Source of the DNA: Mesorhizobium_K marinum
GTDB taxonomy: Bacteria > Pseudomonadota > Alphaproteobacteria > Rhizobiales > Rhizobiaceae
Assembly (NCBI RefSeq): GCF_040813715.1
Contig: NZ_JBFOCH010000010.1
Direction: 5' to 3' (one strand)
Length of the DNA: 64,000 nucleotides
Part shown: positions 63,575 through 64,000 of the stretch, piece after piece
Layout: every line of letters begins with the position of its first letter
How positions within the stretch are numbered: position 1 is the stretch's first letter
The notes under the pieces: model-generated
Told to the model about the DNA's origin: nothing
What the model saw: the letters and a program-made list of their open reading frames with translations, nothing else
The model's database searches: none
Program-made: the position numbers and the translations under genes

Positions 63575-64000
63575 TCAATGCTCCGCCGTATGTTGGCCGC
63601 CGGCCATGTGTTGGCCGATCGTGTTGCGGTCGGTGTCCTCGATCGGCGCGACGTAGCTGATCGTGCCACCCGACATCACGGCCACGCGGTCGGAAAGCTC
63701 CAGGATCTCGTCCAGATCCTCGCTGACAAGCAGGACGGCGGCGCCTCGGTTGCGCTGCTCCATGATCTGGCCGCGGATTTCCGCGACCGAGGCAAAGTCC
63801 AGCCCGAAACAGGGATTGGCGACGATCAGCACGTCCACATCGCCGGAGAGTTCGCGCGCCAGCACGGCGCGCTGGACGTTGCCGCCCGACAGCGCCTCGA
63901 TGGGGGAATCGGGCGACGTCGTCTTGACCCGGTAGCGTTCGATCAGTTCCTCCGCCTTCTTTCGCATCGGTCCGGGCGAGAGCCACCAGCCCATATTGGC
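63575..64000 (-). CDS. ABC transporter ATP-binding protein (BMP/nucleoside-sugar type), truncated by window edge
   Basis: The visible C-terminal ~140 residues are the second ATPase half of a double-domain CUT2/BMP-type protein. It has signature LSGGNVQRAVLARELS, a Walker B-like VLIVANPCFGLDF and an H-loop replaced by LLVSEDLDEIL, as is usual in this half. The frame stays open to the window end. It likely imports the substrate of the downstream hydrolase, by analogy with nucleobase or purine-derivative importers. Confidence 0.88.
   Translation of the reverse strand, partial: ANMGWWLSPGPMRKKAEELIERYRVKTTSPDSPIEALSGGNVQRAVLARELSGDVDVLIVANPCFGLDFASVAEIRGQIMEQRNRGAAVLLVSEDLDEILELSDRVAVMSGGTISYVAPIEDTDRNTIGQHMAGGQHTAEH

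Overview
The window is high-GC chromosomal DNA of an alphaproteobacterium, most likely a Hyphomicrobiales (Rhizobiales) species near Mesorhizobium/Phyllobacteriaceae. The evidence is a giant polar-growth coiled-coil protein (GPR type), a DUF982 protein, a DUF1203 protein, Omp25/31-like barrels, a CysK-AlaX pair and a phnWAY pathway. It looks like a scaffold from a metagenome or mixed-strain assembly. Fifteen single N characters occur, and almost every one is flanked by a 60-300 bp segment present on both sides, often with scattered mismatches. These are unmerged contig overlaps, not real tandem duplications. When the redundant copy is removed, the split genes return to intact frames (amidohydrolase 564 aa, DapB 268 aa, AtzH-like 145 aa).

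Region 1 (1-20 kb) is core housekeeping. It holds amiC (3' part), PBP1A, prfB with a programmed +1 frameshift, an OmpA-type lipoprotein, a DEAD-box helicase, NAD kinase, small conserved proteins, a YciI-like protein, an exported amidohydrolase, an SDR, cysK-alaX, sseA-GNAT, an OmpA-like protein and dapB.

Region 2 (20-41.4 kb) holds an L,D-transpeptidase and a 2150-aa GPR-like rod protein divergent from an Hpt protein. It continues with a ferredoxin/ferredoxin reductase pair, DUF1203, a double-barrel outer-membrane protein, alanine dehydrogenase with a divergent Lrp regulator, 5-formyl-THF cyclo-ligase, cpdB, a Dabb protein with an IS end inside one assembly version, a methyltransferase, mgtE and a MASE1-like/GGDEF diguanylate cyclase.

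Region 3 (41.6-62 kb) looks like an island. It starts beside a 26-bp piece matching the 3' end of a tRNA-Asn gene (a likely att site), then about 0.8 kb of degenerate DNA. Two divergently regulated phosphonate operons follow. The first (minus strand) runs phnW, phnA, phnY, a FAD oxidoreductase (PbfC/TIGR03364 type), a PbfA-like PLP enzyme and an aminoethylphosphonate ABC importer, with a divergent LysR gene. A Na/Pi-type transporter lies next. A second LysR gene is divergent from an operon of Fe-alcohol dehydrogenase, phnD, phnC, phnE1 and phnE2. Together the enzymes would funnel several C2 phosphonates into phosphonoacetaldehyde, then phosphonoacetate, then acetate plus phosphate. A sequence motif is shared by the phnW and phnA promoter regions, and another by the two LysR divergent regions.

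Region 4 (62.2-64 kb, minus strand) is the edge of another catabolic operon. It holds the end of an ABC ATPase, an isochorismatase-fold cysteine hydrolase and an AtzH/HpxZ-like protein, suggesting uptake and hydrolysis of a nitrogen compound.
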